DNA of 64,000 nt from Panaeolus papilionaceus (lineage: Eukaryota; Basidiomycota; Agaricomycetes; Agaricales): the NCBI GenBank assembly GCA_015501605.1, contig JADNRZ010000010.1, positions 1,674,001 through 1,738,000 of the forward strand. The letters are read 5' to 3'. This document shows positions 10,677 through 22,296 of this stretch, piece by piece. Within the stretch, counting starts at the first letter, position 1. Every line of letters begins with the position of its first letter. Under the pieces are notes generated by a model that made no database searches, was not told the origin of the DNA, and worked only from the letters and a program-made list of their open reading frames with translations. Both the position numbers and the translations under genes were made by a program.

Positions 10677-13090
10677 ATGGCGAATAGACGAGCTTCAGGT
10701 CTCGATTTCTCGGATGGCGCTGTACAACACAATCCAATGGACCAGCACCCAGATTTGAGCTCATCGTCGGGCGGTGCCCACCTTCAGCGAAACAAGACGG
10801 AGAGGAGGAGGTTGCAGGGTCTTCAGCGCACTTTGACAAGCACTTCGACCGTCAAACCCCCAGTTCAGGAGAGTGGCTTCATGAGGCGTTTCAATATTTG
10901 GATGATCAACGAGGGTGGACGCCAGTTGTTCTTCGGTGTCTTCATCCTTCTTCATATCCTATGCGCTGTCTTTGGCTTCATTCACTTCTCACTCAAGGAT
11001 AACTTAGTTGGAGGAAGGGCGGTCTTTGGTGTTACTTTCCGTACGTTTTCATCGTTGTTCTCTCAGTTTATTGTATTCTAATTATTAACCCCTGATTCTA
11101 TTTTATTTTCCTTTTAGCAATTGCAAGAACTGCAGCTCTCGTTCTCCACGTTGATGTCATCTTCATCCTCCTCCCAGTTTGCAGGAACTTCATTTCCATG
11201 CTCAGACGCACACCCCTGAACGATATAATCCCATTCGACAAAAACATCACCTTCCACAAAGCCACCGCTTGGTCCATCGTTATTGGCAGTGCTGTTCACA
11301 TCGCTGCACACATGGTTAACTTCTACAGGTTGGCTATGATTGCAGGTGACACCACTGGCGCACGCGTCGCTGCCTTCTTCGCTGCCAACTTCACCACCGG
11401 TCCAGGTGTTACAGGTTGGATCATGACGGCAGCTCTTGCTATCATGGTCTGGTATGCTCGCGAGAAGGTCCGCAGGGCTACATTCGAGAAGTTCTGGTAC
11501 TCCCACCATCTCTTCATTGTCTTCTTCATCAACTGGCAACTCCATGGTATGTTCTGCATGATCCAGCCCGATCGTCCTCCTTTCTGCTCTTTCAACAACA
11601 TTGGTGTCTTCTGGGTATGTAATAATTCATCTACCTTGCTATATATTTTATCTCATGTTATTTCTATAGCGCTACTGGCTTGTCGGTGGTGTCATCTGGA
11701 TTTGGGAGCGTATTCTCCGTGAGATCCGCTCTCGCCATGTTACCTTCATCCACAAGGTCATCCAGCATCCATCCAACGTTATGGAACTCCAAATCAAGAA
11801 AGAGAAGACCACCGTCCGTGCAGGCCAGTACATCTTCTTGTCATGCCCAGAGGTCTCTTACTTCCAGTGGCACCCTTTCACTCTCACGAGGTGTGTATTC
11901 CCCTACGTCCGAACATCGCCATCTGACTGAATGATATCACTCCTAGCTCGCCTGAAGAGAACTACATCTCCGTCCACATCCGCGTTGCTGGAGATTTCAC
12001 CACTGCCCTGGCTAAGGCCGTTGGATGCGACTTCCCTCAGAAAGGTGACAAGAAGAGCGACAAGAAGGGCGACGTTCCCAGTGGAGGCAAGGTCGTTGGC
12101 ACTAACACCAACCCACCGTTCAACCGCACTCTTCCCCGTGTCATGGTTGATGGGCCCTTCGGATCTGCTTCTGAGGATTTCTTGAACTACGAGGTCGTTC
12201 TCCTCGTTGGTGCTGGTATCGGTGTTACGCCCTTTGCATCGTGAGTGTTACATTTTTCGCTGAGGCTGTTGCTAGGTCCGATATATTATTTTTAGAATCT
12301 TGAAGTCTATTTGGTACCGCATGAACAACCTCCACAACTCCAAGCCCACCAGATTGTCCAAGGTTTACTTCACATGGGTTATTCGTGACTATGGCGCTGC
12401 CGAGTGGTTCCACTCTCTCCTCCAGGCTATTGAAGAGCAGGATACTATGAACAGGATTGAGATCAACATCTACCTTACTGCAAAGATCAAGGAAGATGAT
12501 ATGAACAACATTATTGTGCGTTTGTTTTTTTGTTTTCTTGCTCTGATCTTGCTTTACTGAACCTGCCTTAGGTTCAAGATGTTGGTGCTGAGAAGGACGC
12601 TATCACCTCACTGCGTGCCCCTACGCACTTCGGTCGTCCTAACTGGGACAGAATCTTCCCTTCGATCAGCGAGAAACACCCTGAGACTGATGTTGGTGTG
12701 GTAAGTCTTTTGTCTTTTTTGTCAGTGTTGCTTAAACGTGTTTCTGACCCTTTGCTCCTTTTTGTGCCGTTGTAGTTCTTCTGCGGTCCTCCAGTTCTGT
12801 CAAGGCAACTGCACACTATGTCCAACAAGTACTCTGACCCCAAGGGTACACGTTTCTTCTTCGGAAAGGGTGAGCGTTTCTTGAAGTTTTTGTTATTGCG
12901 TTCCGTTCCTTGCTGGGCGCCTCGTTGTGTGTAACAGCAACGATCTGTCTTCACGTAACACAGCAACAAGGCCCAAGCCTCACGGCTTCCATTTATTTGA
13001 AAGTCTCCTGATATCGCAACCGCTTGTTGACATGGTTTTCTGACACACTTCTTTCCTTGTTTTTTTAAAAATATTACAGAGAACTTCTAG
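10677..13090 (+). CDS. noxA: NADPH oxidase NoxA (superoxide-generating, gp91phox family)
   Basis: This membrane flavocytochrome passes electrons from NADPH via FAD and two hemes to O2, making superoxide used in hyphal and fruit-body differentiation. Eight exons: 10677-11040, 11118-11614, 11670-11890, 11947-12240, 12296-12515, 12572-12700, 12776-12869 and 13080-13090. They total 1830 nt (609 residues). Seen: a polar N-terminal extension of about 75 residues; the ferric-reductase transmembrane domain with heme-ligand histidines in HIAAHMVNF and [18 protein letters not shown]; the FAD site at [15 protein letters not shown] sites at [11 protein letters not shown] and FFCGPPVLS; and the family C-terminus FFFGKENF. 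There are no EF hands, so it is not the NoxC type. A Lys/Gly-rich insert ([11 protein letters not shown], near 12040) sits in the FAD-binding half. The last exon codes only three and a partial residue. Partners such as NoxR and Rac are not in this window. Confidence 0.95.
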
Positions 13091-14152
13091 ACATGGGTCC
13101 AGACTTAGATCCCCCTCGTGGTTTCAATCATTCGTCATCATTTTTTCAGAGTCGCCATACACCCCCTTCCTGCATTGTTGTGAGAGTCGTGACAATGCCA
13201 ACTTGTACACTTGCTTGCCTCCCCGTGTCCCAATGCAGTCTGTTGCCACCTTACTTGCTTTACTTTTAAACGAAACGAAGAGAAGAAATTTAAAAAGGAT
13301 CGGTTCAGGTCTGTTCTTGGCATGGATCACACGGGTTAGCTATAACTCCCGTCTTTGACGACCGACTATTACGACGACGATACAACTTTAATTTCCCGCT
13401 ATACATAAATCTAAATGGAATTGGATACAGTGCCTTATTTTTATCGTCGTTTTATTCCTTCGTTGCCTCCTTTTTTTTTCTCGCCCTATTGTTATGAGGT
13501 CCGTAATGCTTTTTTTAACGCCCGCTTGTGTTGTTGTAAGGATAAGTACGTAGACACTGTAGCTCTTTCTCCTCTCATATCGCCTACTCCACCCCTCACT
13601 GTTTCTTAGGGACCTTTATACATAAGTAACGTACTTTGTGGATCAAGGATTGGTGCAGGCAGAGATGCGATAGATACATTGCCTTGCCTGTTGATAATCC
13701 TATGATTCACATAGATTTTTTATCTTTTCGTTCTTTCGTGTTTGTCTTATTTATATACCTTCGGTCTTTATCTCTCTCTGTGTGTCCGTCTCTTCGGACT
13801 ACTTATATTCCTATGGGTAGGTAGAATTTGCCATCATCACTCGCTGTCCATGGTGTAGACCGTTATGCAGGCCTTTACCGAGGCGTTGTTGATGGTTAAA
13901 ATTAAAGCTCTGGACTTCAAATGTACTCTGTGGCTTATATCTATGTATACCGGCTAATATACAGCAGATGAAGAAGGTTATCATCGATAGACGCTTCCCC
14001 ACAGTTCCCCGCACCAGCACTGACTGTAAGCAATTTTGTTCCCACGATTTTATCATAGGGGACCAATTTGAGTGGGACCGGACCAGCGCGTCACCGGCTA
14101 CCGACTCCTTGACACTCGGTCTTCGGTAAACGAAAGTCACAATTAGAAATGC
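13091..14152. other. Intergenic region between NoxA and VWA8
   Basis: About 1.06 kb between two plus-strand genes. It is T-rich after 13330, consistent with a long NoxA 3' UTR and downstream promoter DNA. Short frames occur on both strands, but none has a domain or convincing codon pattern. No tRNA or repeat was seen. Confidence 0.5.
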
Positions 14153-17100
14153 ATGTTATCCAGAACGGAGTCCTGCGTCTCTCCTCTGTACTCCGTCTCT
14201 AGAAGTCGTGCTCAACTTTATAGGCCCAGAACTGTTACTTCTGTGAACGGTGAACGAGTACTAGAACTTGCAGGATCTGGACGTCGAACGCTATCGACAG
14301 GTTTTTCAGGCAACCATCGACCCCAGGTGCTCTCGATTCCAAATTTGCATACTGCTACTGCTACAAGTATAATCGCGAATTGCACATACCCAACAATGGC
14401 ACCACTCAGACGCCTCAACCAGCTCGTGAACGAGCTCAAAGAAGCACCAGAGCCCATTGGGAAGCTCACGCTGGGAGGCATTACTTATGACGTTCCTGCA
14501 TCGAATACCCCGACCAGGCTTCCTCGGACTGCTGAATTACTGGATTTGGATGACTCGGTGAATGTGGATAATCTGCATTTTATGTTGCAGAAGTATTTGT
14601 TAGGCCAGGATATATTTTTGGTATCCCAGCCTGGACCGTATGCGAGGAGGTTGGCACTGACGTTTGCGAGGTGAGTGAATGACCTTTTGGGCTGGTTGAA
14701 AGCTGAAGCTGATGGTTTTTGCGGTGATTAGTATTATTAATAGTGAATACGAGTATATTGCACTGCATAGAGACGTTGGGGAGACAGAGTTGAAGCAGGT
14801 GAGTTTGACAGGGTTTTCGGGGTTTTCACAAGATGCTGATTGAAGATTGGTTTAGGGACGAGAGATTAGAAAGGGAGGAAATCTTGTCTATGTCGATAGC
14901 CCTGCAGTCAACGCTGTCAAGCATGGTAGACTTCTTATTTTAGAGGGCATAGAGAAAGCAGAACGAGGTATTATGCCGGTGTGTTATCTCGCACTCCTGT
15001 CGGCATAATGTGGGGCTAACGTGAACAGGTTCTGAACAACTTGCTAGAAAACCGAGAGATGTGAGCCAAAATGACATGGATTATCTTGTGTTTAATTTTC
15101 ATCACAATTTTCCAGGAACTTGGACGATGGGACACACATAATTCATCCCCACCGTTATGCACAACTTGATACCTCTGATACCCGCTCAACTGAAGCAAAC
15201 AAAGTGTTCATACCCGCACACAAGAACTTCAGAGTGATAGCCATAGCTGCACCCGTACCACCATACCCAGGATACCCCCTTGATCCTCCCTTTCGGAGTC
15301 GATTCCAAGCCAGATTTATCGATCCCCTAGGCTCTCTACTCTCATTGAGCAAGGCCCCCACCGCCCCCAACACCTTGTATGACAAACTCTGTGAACTCAT
15401 TCTTACAACCCAATATGCAACCGAATCGCGCAGCGCGCTCGAGGTCATCTCGAAAACTGCTCTTCCACCCTTCCCGCAAACTGCACTCGCAAAGTTGCAG
15501 GCTCTGATTGAGAAGTTCCCGCCACCCACGACGTTGTCGCCTGCTCAGCTTGCCCGCCTTTTCCTCACTATCCATCCCGCATTGATTCATGCGCCATTCC
15601 AGGCCTGGGCCATTTTGAGTCGGCAGACAGAAGAAGCTGGATTGGGAGAACTGGGAAGTCCTTCCATGTCTTCGGTTGACGAGAATATCGGCTTGTTTGG
15701 GTATACTGCTACGGCGATTCGACGAGTAGACGATAAGCATGCGCAAATCGTGTTTGACGGTTCTCCTGGACTGGACTCGGTCAAGGTTGTTGTCCCCACT
15801 GGCCTGAAAAAACTTCGTCCATACCCCTTAGTTGGAAACCTCGAGTTTAACCCTACACCTCGCTTTATTGGCCTCTTGACGTGTTTCTTGCAAGCTCATG
15901 CTCTTGGATGGGATATTTCATTCATTCCGCCCGCATTGCCTTCTACTGCTTCGGCATCAACAACGACTTTGGTCAAGGCCTTTGGCCAGATCCTAGGTTA
16001 TGACGCCGAAGTTATTCATATGTACAAGGAACTGGGTGGTAGGGAGTTGGTTATGAGGAGAAGGATTGAGGATGGTGGTGCGACTGTCTGGGAACCAAGG
16101 TTCGTATTGTCATTTATGTGCACGTTTCACTGGCGAAGTTTTTGACGTCCCATATCATAGCCCTGTCATTGAGGGTGTTTGGGCTGGTCGCCTTGTCCAT
16201 CTCTCTGGTTTGGATGTTATTGGGTCCACCGCAGGTTCCCTTTCGCGTCTTGTGCAAGATAGGGAAATCGAGCTATGGGAAGGGAAGCGCATCGTTGGAG
16301 AAGCTAGCCCTGAAGAGGTGAGGATACCCTGTTTTGTGCGATGAAAGTACTCTGAAACCTGTTTACAGATCCAGTCTGGGGAGCTCTCCGTTGCACACCC
16401 TTCCTTCCGTGTTATCAGTACTGCCTCTAAGTCTCTACTTCTCAAGGACTGGCTATCTGATGAGCACGCCAACATGTTCTTCCCCATCCCAAGTCAACCT
16501 ATGGGACAAAAAGAAGAATTCGATATCTTGGAGGCGACTGGCTGTCCCAAACCCATCATTGACATCTTGCTCTCCTTTGCAGATAAGTATAGGCAGAGCA
16601 TGTCTGCGGACAATGTACTCAAAAACAGAAAACTTGGAACACGATCTCTCGTACGCATCGCGCGTCGGATTGCCTTCGCCCCTGAGGGGGTGGATCTGTA
16701 TGCTATCATACAACAGTCGTTGTTGGCAGAGTTCTTGCCCGCAACCGAGAAGATCAATCTGAATACCTTGTTGGAAGATTGTAACATCTTCAAGAGAACT
16801 GCAGCTGTATGTTTACTTGGTTTCTCTCCTCTACTTGGAAATGACATCTGGATCTTCTTAGTTCCAACCCGACGCATATGTCAACGAGAAAAAACTAGTG
16901 TTCCCCGCCCCCAGCGCCGCCTCTGGTGAGGCCAAGCCATCTTTTATCCCGCTATTCGAAGCAGCACAAGATCCCGAGGGAGTATTGTCGCACATCCCGC
17001 ACATGGACCACTTCTATGACAACAGCCTGCAAACGGCTCTTATGAGAGATATCGCCGTTGACCTCGAGATACTGGAAGAGCATGTCGTCCTACTTGGAAA

Positions 17101-19839
17101 TCAGGTACAGCTTAGCTATACATAACACTTCCCTCGGTGGCCGAACACGAGGGCTGACGTCTGATTCATACTTACAGGGAGTCGGAAAGAACAAGATCAT
17201 TGACAGATTGTGTCAGGTACGCCCCGTTTTGTCCGATGTTAATGTGCTGTTCTTCATTTTTGAATGACGCGGTGCTGGATATTATATAGCTTCTCGGCAG
17301 GCCTCGGGAGTACATCCAGCTGCACAGGGACACGACTGTTACGTCCCTTATGTTCACTACATCCCTGGAGGGTGGCTTGATCAACTACACTGACTCACCT
17401 CTTCTTCGCGCCATTAAATACGGACGAGTGATTATCATTGACGAGGCAGACAAGGCACCTGAGCACGTTGTTGCCATCTTCAGGAGTCTTGCTGGACAGG
17501 GAGAGATGACGCTCTCTGATGGTCGTCGTGTGCGCCCTACTCTGGAGCGGGAGGGCGACATCGTCGTTCATCCTCACTTCAGGCTGATCCTATTGGCCAA
17601 TCGGCCAGGTTATCGTATGTCTATGGCCCACCCCTTATCCTTTTGCCTCACTGAGTTCTATTGGTTTGCAGCATTTTTGGGTAACCACTTCTTGCAAGTG
17701 CTTGGAGAGCACTTTAGCGCACATTCAGTCACCAACCCTGATCAAGAGTCTGAGAGGAAGCTCATTGGACAACTTGCACCTGAACTCGATGAGGATCTGG
17801 TGCTCAGGCTTGTTGGTGCATTCCATGATTTGAGAAAGGGTTATGAGAATGGCACACTTACATACCCATACTCTCTGCGAGGTACGTTTTATGACATCTT
17901 CTGTCCGCTGGAGAAGAGAGGCTAATAGTATCAAATAGAGCTGATTAACCTGGTCAAGCACATGAAGGCATATCCCTCTGACTCTCTGGGAGACTCCTTG
18001 CGCAACATCTTCGACTTTGATATCTACAAACCAGAGACCATCGATAAGCTCTCGGAGATTCTGATACACCATGGGTTAGACACTCTCGTACTTCTCTGCT
18101 TGTACTTCTTATCAACGCGTCTGTCTTTTTTTTCAGGTTGGAAGTCCCAAATCTTGGTCTCGACGCTGCCCGCGCAGCTGCCAAGAAGAAGGTTCAGGAT
18201 ATCCAATTTGAGCCGAAACAGACCAACCTGCACGAGCCCAAAGAAGGAGACCACGACAACAAGGAGCATTCAGGTGGAAATAAATGGGCTGGTGGCGTCA
18301 GTACATCTTTAAATTGATTATCTACCTTGACTTTAATATTAATTCGAATAGACTGGAGGACGCGATACTGCTGGTATGGGCGGTCGTGGTGGCTACAAGA
18401 GGCTCTACAAAGGAGGTGACATCAAACAGGTTGGTGCAGAACACAGTCCTGTGGGTGTTGAGTTCGACCTGAATTATCTTCCATAGGTTCCGGATGCTTT
18501 GAAGAAGGATGTACCTGATCATATTCAGGAAAAGGCACGTGAAATGGCCAGACAAGAGCTTCAAAGACGTCTGGAGGAGCTTGACATGACCCACTCTGAA
18601 GCCAGAGGCTACGGTGCGCTTTTGTCTGCCACCCAAGCACACATGGCGTCCCTCCTAGATCTTCTAGAGCGTGAGTCGATCATATTTTACTTGGTCTATA
18701 CGGGTTAACATACAAGACAATCAGATCTCGCTGCAAAGGAAGAGGAGCGTGTATGGGTTAAGCGCCAGATTGACGGAGAGCTGGACGATAGCCGTCTCAC
18801 AGAAGGCCTTACTGGGGAAAGTACAGTCTACAAACGTCGGGGCATGGAAAAACCAGAGTTGGGTCGTCCTCAGATCAAGTGCGTAGTGCCTTCAATGATT
18901 TTAACTCATGACATTGACCTTCAAATACTTAGACCTAAGCGCATCAAATTCATCTTTGATTTGAGTGCGTCTATGTACCGATTCCAGTACGATGGTCGTC
19001 TGCAGCGCAGCATGGAAACGGGTATGTAGTTTCTCCCCTTCCTTATTTTACCCAGCTGATCGTCAAATGGATAGCCGTCATGCTCATGGAGACCTTCGAA
19101 CGCCTCTCGCGAAAGGAGAAGTATGTCTGGGATGTAAGTTGTTTAACATATCATAAAGAATAGACTCTGGTACTGACTTACCGTCTTCCAGCTCGTAGCA
19201 CACGTACGCAAAACTATTTCCTGAATGTTCGATTGCCTGCTGATATCTTTACAATAGTCGGGAGATGGTCCAGATCTCGTTCTGACCTCACTAGAAAAGC
19301 CACCCACCGAGCTGAAGGAGCGGTGGAAGGTTACTGAGAAGATGTATATGATCCCTCAATACGCATTCGCTGGTGATTACACTGTCGAGGCTATCACAAA
19401 GGGAGTGCACGAGGTGGCCAAGTTTGACGCCGGTACTTTGACTATATCTCTACCGTCTGGTATATTTACTAACAACTCCCTTTAGACGATTGGTTTGTCA
19501 TTGCTATCACTGTAAGCAAACCAATTCTTGTACACAACCTTACCCCCATGATCTGATGCGCTGTTCTCAGGATGCGAACTTTGGACGATACCACATCACT
19601 GCAGAAGACTTGTCGAAAGCTATGAAGACTAACCCCAAGGTTAACACTGCCTTGCTTTGCATTGGCGAAGGAGCAGAAGCCGCCTGGTGAGTTGGTCGCC
19701 ATGCTTGAACGAACCTATTCTAACGTATGAACGTGATAGGGTAACGAAAACGCTGCCTGGTCAAGCATTCCGCGTTGCAAACACAGGGGACATCCCTAAT
19801 GTCCTAAGAAGTATTCTGTCGACGATGGTTGATCGATGA
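14153..19839 (+). CDS. VWA8: VWA8-type AAA+ ATPase with C-terminal von Willebrand A domain
   Basis: A dynein/midasin-like AAA+ protein; animal VWA8 is a mitochondrial ATPase of poorly known role. The N-terminus from the ATG at 14153 is rich in Arg and Ser and poor in acids (MLSRTESCVSPLYSVSRSRA, later RRTLSTGF), fitting a mitochondrial presequence. The first AAA unit has a degenerate Walker A (SQPGPYARRLAL) and LLILEGIEKAERG in the Walker B place. A second weak unit lies at about 15800-16480. A third has a good Walker A (LLGNQGVGKNKIIDRLCQ, near 17090-17215) and Walker B (VIIIDEADKAPEHVV, near 17430), with a sensor-like LILLANRPGYP. The C-terminal VWA domain carries the MIDAS motif DLSAS (near 18957-18971) and ITDANFGRY. 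The gene has many short introns (about 15), giving roughly 1,500-1,600 residues. It ends STMVDR at the TGA at 19837. Family assignment is strong. Confidence 0.92.
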
Positions 19840-19964
19840 TCGTTTTGAGATGCAATACAGACTACAAAATAAATATTATACATTTCATTTTGTACAGTAT
19901 ATGATATTTTTTAGTATCCATTCAGTTATAGGCGCCCACCTTTAAGTTTCAGTACTCTTTTGGT

Positions 19965-21365
19965 CTAATCATGCACCGCATTGACGCTCTCATACCATTG
20001 TATTAAACTGCCTATCAAGAAAGCCCAACTACCCCAGAAGGTGCACAATGCGCTTTGGTATGCAACCCCTGTGCTCTTCAAAGAGAAGTAACCTAGTGCA
20101 CCGCAGGCGGTAAAGCCAACGCCACCGATGAAGTTCCAGACTGCACGAGTTGATATAAGTCGATGAGAAAGGATAGATATGCCACGAAGAAAATACTTGC
20201 GACCAACGTGCCACCCGAGTGAAAAAAGTTTAGGTTTATACCACACATCTTGACTTTCAAGCATGACGAAAGTTCTGAATCGTAAATTCCTGTAAGTTGA
20301 AGAAGTGAAGACGAAATAGGCAGCAGGGCTTACGAGCTAATGATAAAACCCGAACCACCAACGACTTGAGGAACCCAGAATGCACCCTTCCACGCTCCAA
20401 CCCTCTCCATTAGTGCTTCCTGTATCGATGGAATAGCTGTAAACCCGCTGATCCAGAAAATGGTAGCGCCGGCCAGTTGGAAGAACGCAGCCAAGAAGCC
20501 AAGCTCGTAGAAGTAGTGTGGGTCTGCGCTGAACCATATCCACCGTCGTTGACGACGTTTTCCGGGAGTGTTTTCCACTTGAAGTATCGCGTGCTTTTCG
20601 GAGGATATTCGCTGAACTGGAGGTATGGAGAAATTGGCATTGTGATTTTTTGCTGATGGGTTTTCTGGGTCGTGGTTGCCATGATTCACAGCGTCTTGAG
20701 ATATTTCGCTGCTATCACCAGGAATGTTTCTCGGCACGGAACCACCTTCTGATCTCCCTTGCTTTTCATTGATCTGCTCTGCATTTCGTTCGGCGACATG
20801 AACTTGACTCTCTTCGTCTTCCGGGCTCGTTTTATGTCCTGCGGAATTCGTCATGTGTTCTTCGACGGGATTTGGATTGGAAAGGTTTCCCCAGTAGCTC
20901 AGTACAACTTCGCCAGGTCTATGGTGAAGTGCCGATTTAATGCTCCAGCCAAAGCTGGTGGTGTCATCTCGATTCCAAGCCTCGAGGATGCCAAATATTG
21001 ATCCTATTTCGAAGATAGTGGCACCTAAAAACGCTGTCCAACCCGTAAGGATGAGCGTTTTTGCCAGTTTAGTCTGAACAAATGGGAGCCAAGCTGCGAA
21101 TCCGTTGATACACCATGCAACACTTCCCCAAGTGAATGCCTGTTAGTTCGGTGATAAGCTGTCAGCATCAATGAAATACCAACAGCGTATGTAGGTTCTT
21201 TGGACATACTTGTGCGACCCACCAACTGACATTCCAATACTCCAGTCTCCGCATGTTGGCAATTCGATCCCAGAATGACTCTGCGTGCCGTCGACGCTCT
21301 GTGTCGGGTGAGAATGTAACATATCGATGTTTACGATGGTTTCGAGATGTCCAGGTTTGGGTCAT
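19965..21365 (-). CDS. Fungal multi-pass integral membrane protein of unknown function
   Basis: Starts at 21365 (MTQTWTSRNHRKHRYVTF) and ends WYESVNAVHD at the TAG at 19965. Seen: a short cytosolic head with RRLEYWNVSWWVAQ; hydrophobic segments near 21170-21000 (AFTWGSVAWCINGFAAWLPF, FLGATIFEIGSIFGILEAW); a long polar, charged loop (about 20880-20530); then paired helices (FYELGFLAAFFQLAGATIFW, GFTAIPSIQEAL) and, after introns, WNFIGGVGFTACGALGYFSL and ALCTFWGSWAFLIGSLIQW. The repeated pattern of aromatic-flanked G/A/S-rich helices suggests two related halves. I recognise it as a type widespread in fungi but know no function. It is convergent with VWA8, with only 125 bp between the two stop codons. 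Confidence 0.8.
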
Positions 21366-21704
21366 TTCTGTTATATGTTGAAAGCTGTCTCGGGGCCAAC
21401 AAGTAAGGGTGGCTGTCGTTGGGTGGATAAAGCGTCCAATTTTATGTGGAAGGGCATTCCGTGCACATTCTTTAATAACCCGCGGGTGAAGATGATGGTG
21501 CCACCGCGAGACGTCATAGTGTTCTGCGTGTGGTGTGGAGATGGACTTAGAAAACCTGGCATGTTCCGGTGGATGGGACGGGATGCGGTGAAGAGCCGGG
21601 GAGACTCTATGTATAAAAGATGGCCGGTGTACCGAAATAGGTTCTATAAACGTTGGACGGATGTTAGAATGAGGGTATCTCTGGTGTGTGGAGTGTAAAT
21701 CGTT

Positions 21705-21719
21705 ATTGTCGCAAATTTC
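21705..21719 (+). repeat. Left terminal inverted repeat of 294-bp element
   Basis: Fifteen bases, ATTGTCGCAAATTTC, perfectly repeated in inverse at 21984-21998. Matching stops on both sides at the next base. Confidence 0.85.
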
Positions 21720-21983
21720 GCACGCCCGTTTTAACGGTCCCCATATACCGTTAGTACCCGTTTATGGCGTTGAAGCCCGTTCGCCGTAGCCATTGAGCGT
21801 TGAAACGGCGTTGGGGACCCGTTTTCACTGTTAAAAATCCTCCGTAACCGGAGCGTGAATCGGCGTTGATGGCCCTGCTGTAACACCCCAAGGGTTTGTT
21901 GTAATGTGTTCCAACGGCCTCGGTCCGTTGAAGGCCGTCAGGCGCGGTTGTAACGGCTTACAACGCGTGACGACACCTTACCG

Positions 21984-21998
21984 GAAATTTGCGACAAT
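21984..21998 (-). repeat. Right terminal inverted repeat of 294-bp element
   Basis: Inverse complement of 21705-21719, with no mismatch over 15 bases. Confidence 0.85.
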
Positions 21999-22296
21999 GG
22001 TCATGGTTCATACTCATTCCGACCTGGGTTTGAGTAGGCGTCTGGTGAAAATGAGTAAAGGTTAAGCCTGGAAGAGTTTAAGCTGTGGAATAGTTTCATT
22101 GCCAGTAACTGAAACTGGTGAGAACGGAGAGGGTTTCACAAAAACAAAGCAAATTACTAGTCAAACTTTGGGATAATCTATTTTTAGAATTTCCTACTTT
22201 GAATCACGAGTCACGACATGCTCAAACATCTTAACATGCGTTTAACCCAACCCACGACGGTCTTGCGTCTAGGCAAAGCCTGTCGAGTTATGGATA

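Larger units (their letters stand above)
21705..21998. mobile_element. 294-bp TIR element (MITE-like), non-coding
   Basis: The two ends are perfect 15-bp inverted repeats, ATTGTCGCAAATTTC at 21705-21719 and GAAATTTGCGACAAT at 21984-21998. The 264 bp between them code for nothing but are packed with CGTT and its complement AACG, about 15-18 copies in phrases such as CCCGTTTT, GCGTTGAA, TAACGGC and CCAACGGCC. No clear target-site duplication is visible just outside the repeats. Size, TIRs and lack of coding fit a miniature inverted-repeat transposable element, but no related autonomous element lies in this window and the family is unknown to me. Confidence 0.7.
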
